The translations under genes were made by a program, and so were the position numbers. The notes below the pieces were generated by a model. That model was not told the origin of the DNA. It saw only the letters and a list, made by a program, of their open reading frames with translations, and did not search any database. A DNA stretch of 64,000 bases from the NCBI GenBank assembly GCA_018433775.1, contig JAHDQN010000022.1, positions 96,515 to 160,514 of the forward strand, in the 5' to 3' direction. Each line of letters starts with the position of its first letter. The first letter of the stretch is position 1. This document shows, one piece after another, positions 42,808 through 51,511 of the stretch. The DNA is from Deltaproteobacteria bacterium. GTDB lineage: Bacteria > Desulfobacterota > Desulfomonilia > UBA1062.

Positions 42808-44052
42808 ATGAATGACAGGACAGAAACCAGAGCCCTTGCTCGGAAATGCGGCATGCCCTATATCGATATCGAAAAAGAAACCCCTGACCGGAAGTGCGTG
42901 GGCCTGCTCAAAGAGGTCTTTGCCAGGAACTACACCAGCCTGCCGGTGCGTTTCCTCAACGGCGGCGTCCTGGTGGCGATCGGGGACCCGGGGCAGAAGG
43001 AAGTGGTGGAATCGCTCACCTTCCACATGGGCAAAAAGATCTATCCCGCCCTGGGCGACAAGCTCGCCATCCGCAAGGCCATCGATCTCTACTACTCTCC
43101 CCAGCCCGAAGCGGTCGAGGCGGCCGTAGCACAGCAGGCACCCGAGGCCGGCGCGCAGGAAGAGGTCGAGCGCGAGCACCGTATCATATCCATCCTCTCC
43201 AACAAGGGCGGCGTGGGCAAGACCCATGTGTCCACCAACCTGGCGACCGTTGCCGCGCGGGAGGGGAAAAAGGTCCTCCTCATCGACGCCGATCTGGGCA
43301 ATGCAGACATCTCCAACAAGCTGGCCCTGTTTCCTGAATACACCCTGTACGATTTCCTCCTTGGCGATGTGGCCCTGGAGGACATGATCCAGAAGACAGC
43401 GTACGGTTTCGATCTCGTGGGTGGAAGCTCGGGCGAGTTCAAGCTCGCGAACATCAACTATGTCCAGCGCAGCAAGTTCATTCGGTCGTTCCGGAAGGTC
43501 AGCCAGGGATACGACATCACGATCTTCGACCTGAGCGCCGGGATCGGCACCACGGTCATGGACTTCACGCTCGCCTCCGACGAGATCGTCATCGTCACCA
43601 CGCCTCAGGACATCATCGCGGGGTATGCCTGCATCAAGGCGTCGTTCCAGCGGTTCAAGCATATTGAGGAGTCGCTGCTGAAAAAGGTGGAGTTCTACCA
43701 GCCCCGGAAGGTCTATACACCCTGGGTGATCATGAACCAGATCACGAGCCTGAAGCAGGGGCTGTTTCTGTTCAATCGGATCTGTCAGACCGCGGACGAA
43801 CGCATTAACAACATGGAGGCCATGTTTTCCATAAAACCCGAGTATATGGGCGGCATCCTCTACGATCGGGACAACTTCAAGAAGGCAGAGATGGAGAGGA
43901 AGCCTCTTACCGTGGTTTCCCCCAGGACCAACCCTGCCCAGTGTCTGGAATATCTCGGGAAAAATCTTCTGGAGCACCCCGAGCTGAGGAACTACAGCCA
44001 GCAGATCAAGACCGGTCTGGGCCGGTTCGCCATGATCTTCGGAATGCAGTGA
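42808..44052 (+). CDS. MinD/FlhG-like ATPase with N-terminal GspE-type domain
   Basis: 414 residues. Residues 6-95 (LARKCGMPYIDIE, then LPVRFLNGGVLVAIGDPGQK) resemble the T2SSE_N/MshEN domain normally found at the front of GspE/PilB ATPases. From residue 125 the protein is a ParA/MinD-family ATPase: deviant Walker A SNKGGVGKTH at 131-140 with K133 and K138, LIDADLGNADIS, then FDLSAGIGTTVMDF and TTPQDIIAGYACIKA, closest in style to FlhG/FleN. It may position flagella, pili or secretion machines; the fused domain suggests c-di-GMP or pilus-type input (inference). GAGGAGA precedes the ATG. Confidence 0.82.
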   Translation: MNDRTETRALARKCGMPYIDIEKETPDRKCVGLLKEVFARNYTSLPVRFLNGGVLVAIGDPGQKEVVESLTFHMGKKIYPALGDKLAIRKAIDLYYSPQPEAVEAAVAQQAPEAGAQEEVEREHRIISILSNKGGVGKTHVSTNLATVAAREGKKVLLIDADLGNADISNKLALFPEYTLYDFLLGDVALEDMIQKTAYGFDLVGGSSGEFKLANINYVQRSKFIRSFRKVSQGYDITIFDLSAGIGTTVMDFTLASDEIVIVTTPQDIIAGYACIKASFQRFKHIEESLLKKVEFYQPRKVYTPWVIMNQITSLKQGLFLFNRICQTADERINNMEAMFSIKPEYMGGILYDRDNFKKAEMERKPLTVVSPRTNPAQCLEYLGKNLLEHPELRNYSQQIKTGLGRFAMIFGMQ

Positions 44053-44130
44053 AGCGTCCCTCAAGTATCAAAAAAAGCTGCCGATACAAGTATTTACAAC
44101 GATTAACGAAATGGAGAAAGGGAAAGAACG

Positions 44131-44319
44131 ATGACCCACGAAGAGTTCAGAGCACAGTGTTCCGAGAAATGGGATGATGTGAGACCGGTGGTGATCTACT
44201 TCGCGGGTGAGCGGTTTGTCATTGAATATCAGGACCGCTTCGATCCCCTAACCGCCCCGGTGGTCGCCATGGTCCATTCCTATCTGGGAAACATCGCACT
44301 GACTCAGAACGATAACTGA
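44131..44319 (+). CDS. Small protein of unknown function
   Basis: 62 residues, acidic and aromatic (MTHEEFRAQCSEKWDDVRPV, then YFAGERFVIEYQDRFDP). Not recognised, no membrane segment. A purine-rich AAAGGGAAAG stretch precedes the ATG. It lies between the MinD-like gene and the response regulator, 78 bases after the former, so it may be co-transcribed. Call rests on ribosome binding site and codon pattern only. Confidence 0.5.
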   Translation: MTHEEFRAQCSEKWDDVRPVVIYFAGERFVIEYQDRFDPLTAPVVAMVHSYLGNIALTQNDN

Positions 44320-44469
44320 ACCTGCACAGGTGATGCAATCAGCGGTCTATCTTCTTAAAAAATATACTTAAAATTTCTTAAAAAGCCAAAATAACCGCAG
44401 AGCAGTGCCGGGTGACGGCTCCCATTTGTCTTGCCAATGTGCATCCTTTCATCTATTAAAGAGTGATAT

Positions 44470-45159
44470 ATGACACTTCTCAAGGAAGATGAGGAACGAA
44501 GAGTCCTTGTCATCGACGACGATGAAGGGGACTGCTGCCTGGTTGAAGACATCCTGAACGAAGACGGGCTTCAGGTCGTCAAGGCTGTCGGCGGCGAGAT
44601 GGGCATCCGCATCCTCTCGGAAGAGGAATTTCCCGTGATCATCACGGATCTGCGCATGCCCGACATCGACGGCATGGCCGTTATCGACTTCGTCCGCAAG
44701 CGGCAGATGGAGTCTCTGATCGTGGTCATCACGGGGTTCGCCAGTGTCGACAGCGTGATCGAGGCCCTGAGGCTGGGGGCGTACGACTACATCTTGAAGC
44801 CCTTCGGCGCGGATCTCCTGAGGTTCACCGTGCAACGGGCCTTCGACTATATCTCCCTGAGGGACGAGAAAGACCGGCTGAAGTTCTTCGAGCTCGTCAC
44901 CCAGCTGGCGAGCACCACCGCTCACGAGGTGTTCCAGCCGCTCACCGTTCTCCTGGGCGAGGCAAAAGGAATCTCCCGGGCCGCCGACGATCCTCTCGTC
45001 AGGGAGATGGCGGATCACATCCTTAATGAGGCGCGCAAGATCCGCGACATCATCCGCAAGATGGACAACCTCAACGAGTACGTGATCAAGACATTCCCGG
45101 GCGGGCATTCCATCCTCGACATCGAGAAGGGCTCGTCGCATCAGGCGGATAGGGAGTAG
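44470..45159 (+). CDS. Response regulator with C-terminal HisKA-like helices
   Basis: 229 residues. The receiver domain spans 11-125: acidic pocket VIDDDEG, phosphorylatable D60 in ITDLRMPDIDG, T88 and K110 in YDYILKPFG. The rest is not a DNA-binding output but a helical pair resembling a histidine-kinase dimerisation domain: LASTTAHEVFQPLTVLLGE has H152 followed by Glu, as in the HE of HisKA boxes. No ATP-binding domain follows. It could act as a phosphotransfer intermediate or take phosphate from a partner kinase. Weak ribosome binding site AAAGAG. Confidence 0.85.
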   Translation: MTLLKEDEERRVLVIDDDEGDCCLVEDILNEDGLQVVKAVGGEMGIRILSEEEFPVIITDLRMPDIDGMAVIDFVRKRQMESLIVVITGFASVDSVIEALRLGAYDYILKPFGADLLRFTVQRAFDYISLRDEKDRLKFFELVTQLASTTAHEVFQPLTVLLGEAKGISRAADDPLVREMADHILNEARKIRDIIRKMDNLNEYVIKTFPGGHSILDIEKGSSHQADRE

Positions 45160-45251
45160 CGGTTCTTCCTTCCGTGCAGGTTCCCGATAGTTCCGGTCTT
45201 TTTCCATTATGATGATGAGGAAGAGGGCACAGGTGTGGTATATCGTGCTCA

Positions 45252-46382
45252 ATGAAGATCTCCTTTCTGGCCGTCTTGGCACTCATGGCTTCGATGCCCG
45301 CTACAGCCGGTGAACGGAGCCTGGCGCACCGTCCGGACACGCAGGCCCTCAAACTCGGCTTCAACGGCGAGGTCCTCCGCGCCTGGTATCTCCTTCTGGA
45401 TGCCAGGAGCCCTGCGGAGCGCGAAGGCGATCGAAAGGCGGGCCGGCTCAAGGGGCCGGTGATCGTCTTTTTCCAGGGGCATGCCCAGAGGCCCTCTGAC
45501 GCCTATCCGTTCACCTCGAAGCTGGCCCTGGGCTGCAGGTCGGGCATCGTGGTCGTGCCGGTCTGTGACACCCCCTACGGTGAAGACGAGCGCTGGCGAG
45601 GCGACCGCGGCAAGGAGGCGGTTCTCATGGAGGTCGTCAGACACGCTCTTAAGGTCCGCGGCATCGGCGTGACGGGTTACTCCCCGCTCGGCGCCGGGGA
45701 AATCGGGGCGCCCGTGATCGAGGATGATCAGTCCCCGGGCCGCGGTGGAGATCCCATCCCGGCGGCACTGGCGGCTGTCGGATGGTCCCACGGCGGGATT
45801 CTGGCGCGGCGATTTGCCCACACCCATCCCGGCTCGGTGGTGTCCCTCGGCCAGGTGTGCTCCGCGGGTTTCGAGCGGCGCGGCCCCCTCGCCCTGACCG
45901 GCAGATTCCTGCTCGAATCGCTGCGCATCTCGACCCGGGGGACCGGTCATACGCGCGACAAGCTGCGCTCCGCCTGGGGGTTCACCCGGGGGTTTGTGGG
46001 CGACTTCGCCAGGTCCATCTCCGATGCCGCGGTTCACGTGCATCCGGCCAAGCTCTGCCGGGCGGGCAGGGACATCGGCGACTGCAGCCTGTACTGCGAC
46101 GGCGGCAGTTTCGGAGTCGCGCATGTGAAGCGGGTGACCGTGATCTTCGGAGCGGACGACTCATGCATGAGCCCGGAGAGGATCCTCACCGCGGATCCTG
46201 CCCGGGATCTCCCGGACGAGGCGGTCACCCGGTTCTGGGAGCGGTATTATCCTGATGCCCTGCGCGCGGGGGCTGATTTAAGCCTGGAGGTGCTCCCGGG
46301 CACGCACCTTGCCCCCGTCACCCACAGCGGGCTCTATGCGGACGCCCTGCTTGGGCATCTCGGGGAGAAGTCCGGGTCTTGA
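45252..46382 (+). CDS. Exported alpha/beta-hydrolase-like protein
   Basis: 376 residues with a Sec signal peptide (KISFLAVLALMASMPATAG). VIVFFQGHAQRPSDAYPF forms an oxyanion-type loop, VGWSHGGILARR carries a G-x-S-x-G nucleophile at S179, and VLPGTHLAPV near the C-terminus can supply the histidine. Two extra Cys pairs (DCSLYC region) may form periplasmic disulfides. Substrate unknown; a lipase or esterase of the envelope is plausible. It is followed by a membrane-anchored nuclease 26 bases downstream. Confidence 0.8.
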   Translation: MKISFLAVLALMASMPATAGERSLAHRPDTQALKLGFNGEVLRAWYLLLDARSPAEREGDRKAGRLKGPVIVFFQGHAQRPSDAYPFTSKLALGCRSGIVVVPVCDTPYGEDERWRGDRGKEAVLMEVVRHALKVRGIGVTGYSPLGAGEIGAPVIEDDQSPGRGGDPIPAALAAVGWSHGGILARRFAHTHPGSVVSLGQVCSAGFERRGPLALTGRFLLESLRISTRGTGHTRDKLRSAWGFTRGFVGDFARSISDAAVHVHPAKLCRAGRDIGDCSLYCDGGSFGVAHVKRVTVIFGADDSCMSPERILTADPARDLPDEAVTRFWERYYPDALRAGADLSLEVLPGTHLAPVTHSGLYADALLGHLGEKSGS

Positions 46383-46407
46383 AAAAGGGCAAAGGAGCGG
46401 GGGAATC

Positions 46408-46875
46408 GTGAAAGATTATGTGCGCTGGCCCTTGGTGGTTCTCATGGCCGTCCTGCTCGTGTTCCTGCTGCGTTGGGCCAAACAGCTCGATATCCACGAG
46501 GTGACCGAGGTCTACGACGGGGACACGATCCGGATCGACGACGGCCGGAACATCCGTCTCATAGGCGTAGACGCGCCCGAGGTGGACTCGCCGTATACCA
46601 GGGAAGAGCCGTTCGGCGTAGAGAGCAGGGACCACCTCCGCAAGCTCCTGGCCGGCAGGAAGGTCCAGGTCAAGGTGGGAGCGGCCCCGGTGGACCGCTA
46701 TGGGAGGACCCTGGCGTATGTCTACGCCGGCGATGTGCTCATCAACGGGCGCATCATACAGGACGGATGGGCCCAGGCGGATGTCCGGTTCAGCTATAAG
46801 AACAAGGATCTTTTCATCGCCTACGAGAAAGAGGCCCGGGCGCGGAGAATCGGCATGTGGGAGCACTCGCCCTGA
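46408..46875 (+). CDS. Staphylococcal nuclease-like (thermonuclease) protein
   Basis: 155 residues from GTG 46408, behind AAAGGAGCGGGGG. An N-terminal hydrophobic helix (WPLVVLMAVLLVFLLRW) anchors or exports it. The SNase domain has YDGDTIRID with D37 and D39, RLIGVDAPEVD with R50, D55 and E58, and DRYGRTLAYV with R100: all catalytic and calcium residues are there. It should cleave DNA or RNA outside the cytoplasm. The last residues WEHSP fit the family end. Confidence 0.93.
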   Translation: MKDYVRWPLVVLMAVLLVFLLRWAKQLDIHEVTEVYDGDTIRIDDGRNIRLIGVDAPEVDSPYTREEPFGVESRDHLRKLLAGRKVQVKVGAAPVDRYGRTLAYVYAGDVLINGRIIQDGWAQADVRFSYKNKDLFIAYEKEARARRIGMWEHSP

Positions 46876-46996
46876 TTGCGGGCGACATTTCTCTTTCCGG
46901 TGTCTTGCCGGGAGGGCTCTCAAGCCCGCCGGGAAGGTCTACAAAAGACCGAAGGCCGTGTGCGGTACGGTCGGAGATGCGTCCGTGCCCGGCCTC

Positions 46997-47272
46997 TCAG
47001 GCATACCGGTTGCGCAACCGTGAAGAAACGACGAGCAGGATCAGCCCCAGCGCGATGAGCGCCGCAAAGAGCGGACATCCCTTCAACGCATCCGTCACGC
47101 CGGGGCTCATCGTAGCGGCGCTCCAGAGAAGATCGGGACCGTTCTCCACCACGGAAAACAGGGTATACTGGGTCCAGTTATTATGCATGAGATACATCAG
47201 TCCCTGGTAGACCAGCAGGCCCACCCCGCCGACAGTGCCCGCAATGCCGGCCAGAAGGAAAATCTTGTCCAC
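46997..47272 (-). CDS. Small membrane protein of unknown function
   Basis: 91 residues from a GTG at 47272 that has GAGGAGGGAG just upstream; a longer reading frame exists but the ribosome binding site supports this start. Two hydrophobic helices (IFLLAGIAGTVGGVGLLVYQ and PLFAALIALGLILLVVSSRL) flank a polar loop. It is convergent with the nuclease gene. No family recognised. Confidence 0.65.
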   Translation of the reverse strand: MDKIFLLAGIAGTVGGVGLLVYQGLMYLMHNNWTQYTLFSVVENGPDLLWSAATMSPGVTDALKGCPLFAALIALGLILLVVSSRLRNRYA

Positions 47273-47513
47273 AGGTGCTCCCTCCTCTCTGATCGGGAAC
47301 TTCATTCTTGTCTGTTTCCGATCATAGCACACTCCCGACGATGAGGGAAATATCCGGAAATTTCAGGGTCTCCGGCAGCAGACGATATGCCCATGGAAGG
47401 GTTTCCCGCCAGGGTGCACCGGGTTCTGAATAAAAATGAAATCCTTGCAATAATTCCCATATTCATCTATCTTGCGCTTCAATATCCATACATTGACTGA
47501 GAAGGAGTAGTTC

Positions 47514-49382
47514 ATGCTGACGTATATGAGGAAACGGTCCAAGAGCTGGATCACGAAATTCATATTCGGCGCGATCATCATTGTGTTCGTGTTCTGGGGA
47601 GGGAGCGCTTACTGGTCGAAGGAGGCGAACAAGGTAGCCAAAATCGACCGCTACATCATCTCTCAGCAGCAGTATGCCAGGGCATACAGCGATGCCTTGA
47701 GGATGTATCAGGCACGGCTGGGGGATGCCCTGACCCCGGAGGTTCTCCAGAAGCTCGATCTGAAAAAGACCGTGCTCGATCAGATGATCAACGACTATAT
47801 CATGAAGCAGGAAGCCGAGAAGCTGGGGGTGGAGGTGTCGGATGAGGAGCTGCAGGAGGCCATCAGGGCCTATCCCGCCTTCCAGCAGGACGGGCGGTTC
47901 GACATCGCCAGCTATAAGAGGTTGCTCCAGTATCAGAGAATGACCCCGGCGGATTTCGAACAGCAGCAGCGCCAGGCGCTCTTCCAGCAGCGGGTCTACT
48001 CGCTCATCACCGAGAACGTCATTGTTTCTCCCCAGGAGGTGGAGGCGCTGTACAAGTATCGGAACGACACCTTCGACCTTCACTACCTCACCTTTGAAGC
48101 CAAGTCGTATGCCGGCGAGATTCAGGTGAGCGACGAAGAGGCGGTTGCATATTACGATGCGAACAAGGATACCTACAAGGTCCCCCCGAAGATCGTTCTG
48201 GACGCGGTGGAGTTCCCGGTGGAGAGCTACCTCGACGAGGTGGGGGTGAGCCTCGACGAGGCAAGGGCCTACTACGACTCCCACAAGCAGGAGTTCACCG
48301 AAGAGGCGAAGGTCCACGGCAGGCACATCCTCATACGTGTCCCCCAGGATGCCGGCCAGGCAGCCATCGACCTCAAGCGGGAGCAGGCACAGAAGATCCA
48401 TGACGAGATCAAGGCGGGCAAAGACTTCGCCGAGCTGGCGAAAAAGCACTCGGAAGACCCGGGCACCAATTTCCTCGGCGGTGACATCGGCCTCGTGCCA
48501 CGGGACAGCCTGCCCGGCCCTATGGGCGAGGCGCTCTACAGCATGAAGCCAGGCGAGGTGAGGGGACCGGTCCAGACGAGCCTCGGTTTCCACGTGCTCA
48601 GGCTCGAGGCCAAATCCGAGGAGAAGCTGGCGGTGTTTGACGATGTCTCCGCTTCCATCATCGATCAGATGAAGCTCCAGCGGGCACAAATACTTGCTCA
48701 TGACGATGCCGGGAATACCCACATGGAGCTCTTCGAGCAGGGCGTTAGCGATCTGGCGGGCTATGCCGAGGTCAAAGGCCTGAAAGTCAGACAGATCGGT
48801 CCCTTTGCCCAGAACGAGGACATCGGCATTGCCGACGGCGAGGAGATGGTCACACAGGCCTTCCTGCTTCCACAGGGAGAAATCGGTGACGTGGCGGCCG
48901 TCGAGAGCGGTTACCTGATCCCCATGGTCAAGGAAAAGATCCCGGCCCGCATCCCCGAGTTCTCCGAGGTCAAGGGGAGGGTCGTGGACGACATGAAGGC
49001 CATGAAGTCTCTCCAGAAGGCCAGAGAGCACGCCGGAGAGCTGGCCGGGAAAGCCGCGTCCGACTTGAGCGCCATGAACCCTTCAAGCACCGGGGAGTTC
49101 CGCAGGACCGCCTATCTGGTGCCCAAAATCGGGATGATCCAGGGTCTGCAGGAGGATCTGGACAGCCTGGAGAGCCCCAAGGTTTACACCCACCGGAGCA
49201 CCGTTTACGTGATCTGGCTCAAGGAAAAGAAAGAGGCCGATGCCGATTCCGCGGGAGAAGACCGGCTGAAAACGATCAGCGAAGAGCTCCTGTCCCGGAA
49301 ACAGGAGATGGCGATCAAATCGTTCATTGACGAGGCCCGCAAGCGGTACGACATCGTGATCGACTACGCGAAGATCACCTGA
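47514..49382 (+). CDS. ppiD: PpiD-like periplasmic chaperone / peptidyl-prolyl isomerase
   Basis: 622 residues. N-terminal membrane anchor (WITKFIFGAIIIVFVFWGGS) as in PpiD, a SurA_N-like helical domain (about 35-180) and a parvulin domain at about 263-362 (KVHGRHILIRVPQ to SLGFHVLRLEA, with FLGGDIGLVPRDSLP inside), then a second, divergent C-terminal region. It folds outer-membrane and periplasmic proteins at the inner-membrane surface. AAGGAG precedes the ATG. Terminated by the strong hairpin at 49427. Confidence 0.93.
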   Translation: MLTYMRKRSKSWITKFIFGAIIIVFVFWGGSAYWSKEANKVAKIDRYIISQQQYARAYSDALRMYQARLGDALTPEVLQKLDLKKTVLDQMINDYIMKQEAEKLGVEVSDEELQEAIRAYPAFQQDGRFDIASYKRLLQYQRMTPADFEQQQRQALFQQRVYSLITENVIVSPQEVEALYKYRNDTFDLHYLTFEAKSYAGEIQVSDEEAVAYYDANKDTYKVPPKIVLDAVEFPVESYLDEVGVSLDEARAYYDSHKQEFTEEAKVHGRHILIRVPQDAGQAAIDLKREQAQKIHDEIKAGKDFAELAKKHSEDPGTNFLGGDIGLVPRDSLPGPMGEALYSMKPGEVRGPVQTSLGFHVLRLEAKSEEKLAVFDDVSASIIDQMKLQRAQILAHDDAGNTHMELFEQGVSDLAGYAEVKGLKVRQIGPFAQNEDIGIADGEEMVTQAFLLPQGEIGDVAAVESGYLIPMVKEKIPARIPEFSEVKGRVVDDMKAMKSLQKAREHAGELAGKAASDLSAMNPSSTGEFRRTAYLVPKIGMIQGLQEDLDSLESPKVYTHRSTVYVIWLKEKKEADADSAGEDRLKTISEELLSRKQEMAIKSFIDEARKRYDIVIDYAKIT

Positions 49383-49426
49383 TGCGGGTTTTCTTCGGCC
49401 CGGGTTCCCACCCGGTATGAATCGAA

Positions 49427-49464
49427 AAGGCCGGATGCTTCAAAAAAGCATCCGGCCTTTTTTC
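49427..49464 (+). terminator. Strong bidirectional rho-independent terminator
   Basis: AAGGCCGGATGCTT at 49427-49440 pairs perfectly with AAGCATCCGGCCTT at 49446-49459, followed by a T-run. On the minus strand A-rich bases play the same role, so it can end both ppiD and the facing mug transcript. Confidence 0.92.
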
Positions 49465-49499
49465 GGGCCTGTTGCCGGCCCGGGCCCTCAGGGGCCTGC

Positions 49500-50057
49500 T
49501 CATTCTTCTACCGCCGCGAGGCGCAACTCATCGTAGAGGCTGACGAGCTCGGCGAACCGGTAGTGCGCGTTCAGCCCGCTCGGACTCGGCAGGGCCCAGA
49601 GGCGGGTCGGGCCGATGGACAGGTCCTGTCTGCCGATGGTCGCCTTCGGGCGGCCGAATGCAATGCGGTACGCCCCGATCCCCAGAACAGCCACGAAGCG
49701 GGGGCGGTAGCGGAGAACCTTGGCCGCCAGCCTGCGGCTTCCCTCGACGATTTCAGCACGGCTCAGATCATCGGCCCCGGCCGTGGCCCTCTCCACCAGA
49801 TTCGTGATGCCGTAGCCCCTTTCCAGGAGCTCGTGCTCATCGAACGGCGAGAGGAGCCGGCCGGTGAAGCCCGCAGCGTGGAGCACGGGCCAGAACCGGT
49901 TGCCCGGTCGTGCAAAGTGATGCCCTACGGCACCGGAGTACAGACCGGGATTGATCCCACAGAACAGAACGAGAAGATCCGGGGCGATGAGATCCGTGAC
50001 AGTCCGCCCCTTTGCGGTGCGGATTTCTTCACGCGTGGGCCTGGGGCGCTGTGGCAT
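49500..50057 (-). CDS. mug: G/U mismatch-specific uracil-DNA glycosylase
   Basis: 185 residues. FCGINPGLYSGAVGHHFARP carries the catalytic Asn of the TDG/Mug family (N36 in GINPG), followed by GNRFWPVLHAAGFT. The second motif PSPSGLNAHY replaces the enteric NPSGLSR loop. Removes uracil or ethenocytosine from DNA mismatches. Start ATG at 50057 with the preceding sequence GC-rich and no strong ribosome binding site. Confidence 0.93.
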   Translation of the reverse strand: MPQRPRPTREEIRTAKGRTVTDLIAPDLLVLFCGINPGLYSGAVGHHFARPGNRFWPVLHAAGFTGRLLSPFDEHELLERGYGITNLVERATAGADDLSRAEIVEGSRRLAAKVLRYRPRFVAVLGIGAYRIAFGRPKATIGRQDLSIGPTRLWALPSPSGLNAHYRFAELVSLYDELRLAAVEE

Positions 50058-50088
50058 GGAAAACGCGCGGTCTTCCGCAATCCGGGTG

Positions 50089-50346
50089 CTATCCCCTGCT
50101 GGCGGTAAACCGGCGATATAAGGCCAGGATGAGAATCGCTCCCAGCACCGCGATGATGATACTTCCTATGTTGATGCCGGTGACGGTTCCCAGTCCGATG
50201 AGCGAGGCGATCGCCCCGCCGACCAGGGCGCCGGCAATACCCAGGAGCATGGTGACGATGATGCCTCCCGGGTCTCTGCCGGGCATGATCCACTTTGCCA
50301 GCAGGCCGACTATCAGACCGAGCAGGATCCATGATAAGATTCCCAT
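50089..50346 (-). CDS. GlsB/YeaQ/YmgE-family stress-response membrane protein
   Basis: 85 residues, nearly all hydrophobic: MGILSWILLGLIVGLLAKWI opens the protein and the family motif MPGRDPGGIIVTMLLGIAGA follows. Three membrane helices. AAGGAGGAAT eight bases ahead supports the ATG at 50346 rather than that at 50352. The family is induced by acid, osmotic or antimicrobial stress in other bacteria; its molecular role is unknown. Confidence 0.92.
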   Translation of the reverse strand: MGILSWILLGLIVGLLAKWIMPGRDPGGIIVTMLLGIAGALVGGAIASLIGLGTVTGINIGSIIIAVLGAILILALYRRFTASRG

Positions 50347-50620
50347 GGGCATTCCTCCTTTATACCAGTGATCGGGAACTAGCTTATGTTAATCAATGGT
50401 AGGCCTTCGGGCTGTCAAATCAATCTCCCCTCTGCTGGTTGTCCCTAAGAGCGCACGCACTCAAGACCCCCGCGGCCTAAGCAGGTCAGGGGCATTCTCT
50501 TTCGGCGGACGGACCGGGCGCTGCCAGCGAATCAGCCTCGTGCCGCAGCCCCAATATTGAGAAAATGATACGCGCCAGTATCCTTAATCCCTGTAAGAAA
50601 AAACTGATCAGGAGGGAGGT

Positions 50621-51511
50621 ATGCTCAGAAATATACTCTTTTGCGCAGCATTCATCATCGCTCTGCACAGCCCGGCTCTGGCACAGCAACCTGCCGCGCA
50701 GGGGCCGGCTCCAGGAGGTCAGGCATATACATTCGCCAACCCGATGCCTCAGAGCATGCTCGGCATGATGTATTCGGACAGGCCCATGAGGGCCAGCAGC
50801 CCATACACCGTGGGGCCAGGCCGTTTCCAGGTCGAGACGATCGTCTTCTCATACCTGTGGGACGACAACAGCATCGAGCGGGAGCGGATCAGCATCGGAA
50901 ACACCCTCTTTCGAGCCGGAATCATGAGGGACCTGGAGGCGAGCGTCACTATCAATCCGCTCAACTGGGAATGGCTGGACAACGGAATCAGAGAGGACGA
51001 GTTCGGTCTGGGCGATACCGAGGTGCGCGCCAAGTATCACGTGCTGGGTCCGAACTATCCCCAGAGTAAGCTTGCCGTGGGCGATGCCGCCATGGCCATA
51101 TCGCCGTACTTTACGCTGCCGACCGGGACGGATGACTTCGGCCTGGATCGCATGTCCTTCGGTGTGGACCTTCCCATATACGTCAACCTCGAAGGCGAGT
51201 TCTTCCTCGGTATGACCCCCGGGGCCGCGTATATCCCTGAAGGCAATGTGTTCGGGGATGAAGACGACGAGTATCTTAGCGTCAGCAACGCCCTGGCCCT
51301 GTTCTACCCGTTCAGCCCCGAGATGATCGGCTTTGTCGAATTCTACGCCAGGGCGAACACCGAAGAATGGTCCGACTGGGAGGGCTCCGGGGACGTGGGC
51401 GTCATGTATTATCTGATGCCCGACGTCCAGCTCAATGCCGCAGCCTATATCGGTGGTACCGACGAGGCGCCCGACATAACGTTTCTTTTTGGATTTGCCC
51501 TGCGGATCTGA
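50621..51511 (+). CDS. Outer-membrane beta-barrel protein (phenol MetA-pathway type)
   Basis: 296 residues with a cleavable signal peptide ending LHSPALA/QQ. The mature part shows alternating beta strands (YTVGPGRFQVETIVFSYLW, FGVDLPIYVNLEGEFFLGM) and ends in an aromatic/hydrophobic strand FGFALRI, as for outer-membrane barrels. The pattern PYTVGPGRFQVE to the terminal strand resembles the transporter family named for the MetA pathway of phenol degradation. Function unproven. Strong GGAGGGAGG upstream of the ATG. Confidence 0.8.
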   Translation: MLRNILFCAAFIIALHSPALAQQPAAQGPAPGGQAYTFANPMPQSMLGMMYSDRPMRASSPYTVGPGRFQVETIVFSYLWDDNSIERERISIGNTLFRAGIMRDLEASVTINPLNWEWLDNGIREDEFGLGDTEVRAKYHVLGPNYPQSKLAVGDAAMAISPYFTLPTGTDDFGLDRMSFGVDLPIYVNLEGEFFLGMTPGAAYIPEGNVFGDEDDEYLSVSNALALFYPFSPEMIGFVEFYARANTEEWSDWEGSGDVGVMYYLMPDVQLNAAAYIGGTDEAPDITFLFGFALRI

